A stretch of DNA of 23,849 nucleotides from DATKCJ01 sp035513275 (GTDB lineage: Bacteria > Verrucomicrobiota > Verrucomicrobiia > Opitutales > Opitutaceae), in NCBI GenBank assembly GCA_035513275.1, contig DATKCJ010000004.1, positions 1 through 23,849 on the forward strand, read 5' to 3'. The notes under the pieces were generated by a model that was not told the DNA's origin, searched no databases, and worked only from the letters and a program-made list of their open reading frames with translations. Position numbers and translations under genes: made by a program. Below, in pieces: positions 20,283-23,849 of this stretch. Each line of letters begins with the position of its first letter. The first letter of the stretch is position 1.

Positions 20283-20817
20283 TCGCCGCCGCAGTGTGGA
20301 GCCAGTAGCGTCTCTTGGGAATACCCGTCTCCGGGCAATCGATGATTCCCTCGAAAATCCCGCCACAGGCCTCGACTACCTTGCGGGAAGCAACGTTGTT
20401 CTCGTCGCAAGTTATCAAGGCGCTTCCTATTCCCAGTGACGCACAAATCGGGATCGCCTGGCGAAGCATCCCAGTCGCACAGCCCCGCCTGCGCTGGGAA
20501 GGAATGACGCCATAGCCGATGTGGCCGCCGACCTTTGCCAGAAAATCGTTCAGCGAGTGCCGGATTGAAACGCGTCCCACGATCACGCCTTCGACGACTC
20601 CAACCAGAAACGTGTTCGGAACAAAATGCTTGGGAACGCCGATCCCGCGGGAGTGCCCTTCAAGCTGTTCGATGTAATTCGAAAAGTCGGATGTTGGATC
20701 AAGGCCGAACGCGAACTGCCATGGTGGCATCTCACGCTCAAACTCATCGACTGCTCTCTTGAAGGACGATTCATCCTCCGTGCGCAGTGTCCGCAATTCG
20801 AGTTTTCCAGTGCTCAT
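20269..20817 (-). CDS. GNAT-family N-acetyltransferase
   Basis: 182 residues. The acetyl-CoA pyrophosphate-binding loop is seen as R109-R-R-G-C-A-T-G116 (IPSQRRRGCATGMLRQA), followed by TCDENNVASRKVVEACGGIFEG (137-158), the usual C-terminal GNAT strand-helix. The N-terminal half (LRTEDESSFKRAVDEFE) fits the same fold. Transfers an acetyl group from acetyl-CoA to a small amine or protein N-terminus; the acceptor is unknown, and RimJ/RimL-like or antibiotic-modifying roles are both possible. GC content is visibly lower than in the flanking core genes, suggesting acquisition from elsewhere. Its last codons overlap the remnant of the parE-type toxin, so its 3' end marks a recombination junction. 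Confidence 0.88.
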   Translation of the reverse strand: MSTGKLELRTLRTEDESSFKRAVDEFEREMPPWQFAFGLDPTSDFSNYIEQLEGHSRGIGVPKHFVPNTFLVGVVEGVIVGRVSIRHSLNDFLAKVGGHIGYGVIPSQRRRGCATGMLRQAIPICASLGIGSALITCDENNVASRKVVEACGGIFEGIIDCPETGIPKRRYWLHTAAANESA

Positions 20818-20895
20818 GGGCCCAACATTTGAGCTCAGACAAGTCGGAAAGCAAAGCTGAGCTGAATTCTCTGCACCGATCGGACTCTCCTCTCG

Positions 20896-21480
20896 TTACC
20901 AAACTTTCCACCTTGGCCATTCGCGTCGCTCGAAGTAGGAATATCCCACGGATTGCATTATGGGCTTCACCTGAGCCGGCATCCGACTGCATCGGTTGTA
21001 TGACCACCCTGGCTGTGCAACGAGCAATACCTTGGCTCCACTGCCAGAGCATTTCGCGATCAACGCTATGAGCATTTCAAAGTGCTTCCCGTGGGTGCAA
21101 CTCGGGGTCGGGCAAGCCATTGCTTCGGGTATTCGAAACGCGGCATACGCTGGACGATGCCAGCCAGAGCTCTCGTCGATCGCCGCCTCGAGTGGAGTTC
21201 CCATTGCCGAGACCGCATACGGAAACGGCGACCACGCTTCTGCGAGTGAAACTGGAGCAATTGGCGCAAACACTTCGAACAAGAGTTCAGGTGTGCTCCG
21301 TATGTGCTCCGCATCCCAGGCCTGCTCTTCGATGTCGAAATGGAATGACATCGCAGAGGCCAGGGCTTTTGGTGTGCGAAATGCCTCAGGTAAGTCTTCT
21401 CGCAGCAGGCCAAGCCAATACGCGACCGACTTTCCGTTGTTGAAAACACGATCCGGATGGAGGGATTCGAAATGATACAT
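20896..21480 (-). CDS. Protein of unknown function in a lower-GC segment
   Basis: 194 residues from the ATG at 21480; the frame continues upstream to 21951, but that part is the out-of-frame shadow of the serine hydrolase fragment. The sequence is mixed alpha/beta (MYHFESLHPDRVFNNGKSVAYWLGLLREDLPEAF), with four cysteines at 123, 128, 144 and 164, a His/Trp/Pro-rich middle (SSGWHRPAYAAFRIPEAMACPTPSCTHGKHFEMLIALIAKC) and an aromatic, basic C-terminus (GYSYFERREWPRWKVW). No signal peptide or membrane segment. No family recognised. It lies upstream of the GNAT gene on the same strand, 78 bases apart, and shares its lower GC content, so the two may have arrived together and be co-transcribed. Confidence 0.65.
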   Translation of the reverse strand: MYHFESLHPDRVFNNGKSVAYWLGLLREDLPEAFRTPKALASAMSFHFDIEEQAWDAEHIRSTPELLFEVFAPIAPVSLAEAWSPFPYAVSAMGTPLEAAIDESSGWHRPAYAAFRIPEAMACPTPSCTHGKHFEMLIALIAKCSGSGAKVLLVAQPGWSYNRCSRMPAQVKPIMQSVGYSYFERREWPRWKVW

Positions 21481-21548
21481 CGTTGTTGCCGAACGACTCA
21501 GATGATCCGCGCCGCCCAGGGACGCAATCCTGCAGGACGGGCGAGGTG

Positions 21549-21828
21549 CTACTCCCTCACCGCGCCCAGCAGCTTCTCGATGAACCCATTCATTGCGCTG
21601 CCTTGGATCCAGCGGACGACGGCGACGATGTCGTGTTCTGGGGCGACATAGATGAGATTCGAACCGGCGCCGGTGTGCACGAATGCCGTCGAGGGTGAGG
21701 CGGGGTAACGCTTCCGGTCGGTGTTCAGATCGTAGTTCATGAAGCCGTAGTCGGTCTTCACTTCTCCCGGCGTGAGCGACTGCGCGATCCACGCTTCCGA
21801 AACTAACTGCCGGTCGCCCGAGCGGACG
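21549..21828 (-). pseudogene. 3' fragment of a serine hydrolase (beta-lactamase-like), duplicate of the 22516-23673 gene
   Basis: Encodes about 93 residues that align with the C-terminus of the intact paralogue: RSGDRQLVSEAWIAQSLTPGE, then VKTDYGFMNYDLNT, VHTGAGSNLIYVAPEHDIVAVVRW and MNGFIEKLLGAVRE, against RGRWGNRQLLSEKW..., YGYMNWFLNT, VHTGAGSNLIYVDPEHDIVAVVRW and MNGFIEKLLGAVME. The similarity continues a few bases beyond the stop codon. Upstream, in-frame coding ends at a TAG near 21831, about 70 bases before the vapB-type gene. The catalytic Ser-x-x-Lys part is missing, so it cannot be active. Confidence 0.85.
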
Positions 21829-21864
21829 ACCTAGGTCTCCGGCCGGTCGAGTGCATGCCGGAGC

Positions 21865-21892
21865 TTGCCGACGAGGCACCTGCCGATAACTT
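21865..21892 (+). promoter_or_regulatory. Possible promoter of the toxin-antitoxin pair
   Basis: TTGCCG (21865-21870) and TAACTT (21887-21892) with a 16-base spacer. The -10 box ends 6 bases before the ATG at 21899, so transcription would begin at or near the start codon (leaderless). Weak consensus match. Confidence 0.3.
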
Positions 21893-21898
21893 GTCCCC

Positions 21899-22117
21899 AT
21901 GAGCACCTTGGAAGCCATCGTCGAGGACCTGCGCACTCTGCCGCCAGCCAAGTTGGAGGAGGTGGCCGGTTACGTCCACCGCTTGCGGGAAGCGACGAGC
22001 GCCGACCAACTGGCGATTCTTCGCGAAACATCGGGGGTATGGAGTGGTCCGGACGGTGAAGCCATCGAGAAAGCCATCGAAGAAGGATGCGAGAGGATCG
22101 ATCCGCGTGACTGGTGA
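21899..22117 (+). CDS. Type II antitoxin, VapB-type
   Basis: 72 residues. The first half (MSTLEAIVEDLRTLPPAKLEEVAGYVHRLRE) is a short helical segment like that of DUF2281-type antitoxins. The acidic C-terminal half (SGPDGEAIEKAIEEGCERIDPRDW) would wrap the toxin. It should bind and neutralise the PIN-domain nuclease encoded next and repress the shared promoter. Its last 11 bases overlap the start of the toxin gene, a standard coupling in such pairs. The pair sits between a truncated serine hydrolase copy and the intact copy, which suggests insertion or replacement at a tandem duplication. Specific antitoxin subfamily not certain. Confidence 0.8.
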   Translation: MSTLEAIVEDLRTLPPAKLEEVAGYVHRLREATSADQLAILRETSGVWSGPDGEAIEKAIEEGCERIDPRDW

Positions 22118-22499
22118 CGTTTTCCTGGACACCACGGTCGCGGTCGCGCACCTGCGTGGTGTTGCCAAGGTTAGCCAGCGACTCTCTGAAAACCGGACGC
22201 GCTATCTGTCCGCAATCGCGCTCGGCGAGCTGCATTTTGGGATCAGACACTCGGCTCGTGCCGATGAGAACTTGAGCCAACTCACGCACTGGCTGCGCGC
22301 TGTCGTCATCGTGCCGGCTGGTCCAGCCACAGCCGAGCGTTATGGAGCCTTGAAGCAACAACTCGCATTGGCTGGCACTCCGATTCCAGAGAACGACCTG
22401 TGGATCGCGGCGGTTGCACTGGAGCACGGTCTGCCACTGGCCACGCGAGACGAACACTTTGAGCGCGTGCCCGGCTTGACGGTCCTCGACTGGCGCTAA
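22107..22499 (+). CDS. vapC: Type II toxin, VapC-type PIN-domain ribonuclease
   Basis: 130 residues if started at the GTG at 22107. No ATG lies near the family start, and the ATG at 22044 would add 21 residues read out of frame through the antitoxin gene. The four acidic residues of the PIN active site are present: D8 (VFLDTTV), E41 (IALGELHFG), D97 (PENDLWIAAVA) and D115 (ATRDEHFERV). They should coordinate Mg2+ for endoribonuclease cleavage, in VapC families commonly of tRNA or rRNA. The start overlaps the antitoxin gene by 11 bases. The stop is 16 bases from the convergent serine hydrolase end. Appears intact and functional. Confidence 0.9.
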   Translation: MTGDVFLDTTVAVAHLRGVAKVSQRLSENRTRYLSAIALGELHFGIRHSARADENLSQLTHWLRAVVIVPAGPATAERYGALKQQLALAGTPIPENDLWIAAVALEHGLPLATRDEHFERVPGLTVLDWR

Positions 22500-22515
22500 G
22501 CGGTGCGCGAGATAG

Positions 22516-23673
22516 CTACTCCATCACCGCACCCAGCAGCTTCTCGATGAAGCCGTTCATGGCGCGGCCGTCGATCCAGCGAACGACCGCCACGATGTCG
22601 TGCTCGGGGTCGACGTAGATCAGATTTGATCCGGCGCCGGTGTGCACGAATGCGGACGCGGGTGCGGCGGGGTAGAGTTTCTGGTCGGTGTTGAGAAACC
22701 AGTTCATGTAGCCGTAGGTCGGTTGCACGTCGGTTGGCGTGAGGGCCTGCGCCACCCATTTCTCCGAGAGCAACTGCCGGTTGCCCCAGCGGCCGCGATG
22801 CAGCGTGAGCAATCCGAAGCGCGCCATGTCGCGCGCGTCGATGAACATGCCGCCACCGAAGTGCGCGCCGCCGCTCACCGACTGTACTCGCTTGCCGTCG
22901 ATCTCCGTCCAGGAGGTCGAGTAGCCGTGCCACGCCCATGTGCTCGAGGCGCCGATCGGCTCCATGATGCTTTCGCGAAGCACGTCGGGCAGCGGCTTGC
23001 GCCACACGTGGAGCGCGGCGAGGGCGAGCAGGTTCACGCGCGTGTCGTTGTATTTGTAGGCGGCGCCGGGTTCGCCATGCACACGCTTCTTGTGTTCCTC
23101 GATCGGCACGTCGCGCGGCGGACGGTCGGCCCAGTCGGGCTTGCCCCAGAGTGTGCCTTCCCAGTCGCTGGTCTGGCGGAGCAGGTGATCCCATGTGATC
23201 CGAGCGTGACGATCCGATGCGAAATGCTCCGTCTGCACCAGCTCACGGACGGGCGAGTTCACGTCGGGAATCTTCCCGCGGTCGATGGCCACACCGACGA
23301 CTGTCGAGAGGAAACTCTTCGTCACACTGAATGTCGCCGACACGCGCTCGGGCTCGCCCCACTCGGCGACGATCCGTCCATGCCGCACGATTGTTCCCGT
23401 CGGCGCGCCGCGATCGCCGAGCGGACCGAGCGGCTCGTTCATCGGCTCGCGGCCGAACGATGCCTGCTGCATCACCGTGAGATCGCGCGAGTCCTTCGAC
23501 TCGTTGTCGATCGCGTGCTGCACCGCGGCGGCGACACCCGCGGGGTCGAGTCCGGCCTCGGCGGGGGCGATGTGTTCCCACGCGCCTGCGGGTGGGAAAT
23601 AGCGCGCGGGAGATGCCGCGAGCGCGGACGACGCGAGCAACGTGATGAGAACGAAGGGCAGGGTGCGTTGCAT
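22516..23673 (-). CDS. Exported serine hydrolase, class C beta-lactamase fold
   Basis: 385 residues. A signal peptide (MQRTLPFVLITLLASSALAASPA) directs export. Active-site motifs of the penicillin-binding-protein/class C beta-lactamase superfamily: S116-V-T-K119 (Ser-x-x-Lys nucleophile and base), Y208-N-D (the YxN motif is usually YSN or YAN) and H344-T-G (replacing the usual KTG). The HTG and YND variants are common in esterase- and peptidase-like members, so hydrolysis of an ester, amide or D-peptide is more likely than true beta-lactamase activity. A truncated duplicate lies at 21549-21828 in the same orientation, separated by vapBC. It starts about 175 bases from the window's right edge, upstream of which lie only repeats. 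Confidence 0.92.
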   Translation of the reverse strand: MQRTLPFVLITLLASSALAASPARYFPPAGAWEHIAPAEAGLDPAGVAAAVQHAIDNESKDSRDLTVMQQASFGREPMNEPLGPLGDRGAPTGTIVRHGRIVAEWGEPERVSATFSVTKSFLSTVVGVAIDRGKIPDVNSPVRELVQTEHFASDRHARITWDHLLRQTSDWEGTLWGKPDWADRPPRDVPIEEHKKRVHGEPGAAYKYNDTRVNLLALAALHVWRKPLPDVLRESIMEPIGASSTWAWHGYSTSWTEIDGKRVQSVSGGAHFGGGMFIDARDMARFGLLTLHRGRWGNRQLLSEKWVAQALTPTDVQPTYGYMNWFLNTDQKLYPAAPASAFVHTGAGSNLIYVDPEHDIVAVVRWIDGRAMNGFIEKLLGAVME

Positions 23674-23708
23674 GGGATCGAGCTACATTCTCGGAACCAA
23701 ATTTTTGA

Positions 23709-23752
23709 CACAGAGAACACGGAGTGCGGAAGGAGGTCACCGAGATTCGGAG
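23709..23752. repeat. CACAGAGAACACGGAG-type intergenic repeat
   Basis: CACAGAGAACACGGAG followed by GGAGGTCACCGAG and CGGAG. From memory this degenerate 'cacagag...cacgg' sequence is frequent between genes of Verrucomicrobiota and Planctomycetota. It is located just upstream of the serine hydrolase gene. Confidence 0.5.
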
Positions 23753-23783
23753 CTGCATGGGCTCCCTTGGAGTCCTCCGAATT

Positions 23784-23849
23784 GTGGGTCGGGCTTTATG
23801 CCCGACTCAGTCGCGACAGCAGACCAAACCGTCGGGATCAAAGCCCAAC
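23784..23849. repeat. Bipartite palindromic element, GTCGGGC subfamily, cut by the window edge
   Basis: GTGG, hairpin GTCGGGC-tttat-GCCCGAC (23788-23806), a spacer, then GTCGGG...CCCAAC at the window end, which looks like a degraded right half (CCCAAC instead of CCCGAC). Confidence 0.7.

Noticed and set aside
20819..20895. Integron attC site next to the GNAT gene
   Set aside because: GCCCAAC fits one core site and there is an inner hairpin, but no matching GTTRRRY core lies at the other end.
20896..21951. 351-codon reading of the unknown gene starting at 21951
   Set aside because: The first 157 codons are the out-of-frame shadow of the serine hydrolase fragment. The natural start is the ATG at 21480.

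Overview
The window is high-GC bacterial DNA with almost every gene free-standing. It most resembles Verrucomicrobiota, probably close to Opitutales/Opitutaceae. This is an inference from the gene mix (tandem-95 exoprotein, GH71-type hydrolase, IorAB-like molybdenum enzyme, secreted Hcp-like proteins) and from intergenic palindromes I associate with that phylum and with Planctomycetota; no rRNA or other marker gene is present. No tRNA, rRNA, CRISPR array or complete insertion sequence was seen.

Layout. 1-2378: 3' part of a large exported protein with exact 95-residue repeats, a P-domain-like module and a metzincin-type zinc motif. 2596-5833: a response regulator with an HDOD domain flanked by two exported Hcp-like paralogues. 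5994-8650: a two-gene molybdenum hydroxylase operon. 8849-12966: a lipoprotein, DNA-3-methyladenine glycosylase I (tag), a cupin, an SQR/FCSD-like flavoprotein and a small secreted protein. 13360-16903: a divergent pair, a secreted GH71-like glycoside hydrolase and an S10-type serine peptidase. 17038-19244: proB and proA, the first two steps of proline synthesis, separated by a large inverted repeat.

19245-22510 is an accessory or scrambled zone. It holds a 30-codon membrane mini-protein with its own Shine-Dalgarno and terminator, a doubly broken parE-type toxin relic, a lower-GC acetyltransferase and an unknown gene, a 3' fragment of a serine hydrolase, and an intact vapBC-type toxin-antitoxin pair. 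22516-23673 is the intact serine hydrolase from which that fragment derives.

The strongest structural signal outside genes is a family of mosaic palindromes. The complete ones are two stem-loops in inverted orientation between conserved ends of the type GTAGG/CCTAC or GTGGG/CCCAC, while the stem sequence varies between subfamilies. At least ten full, half or decayed copies lie in this window, mostly just after stop codons or between convergent genes. They look like BIME/REP-type elements with exchangeable cores and are the best candidate here for a poorly described system. The secreted Hcp-like pair and the mini-protein locus come next.
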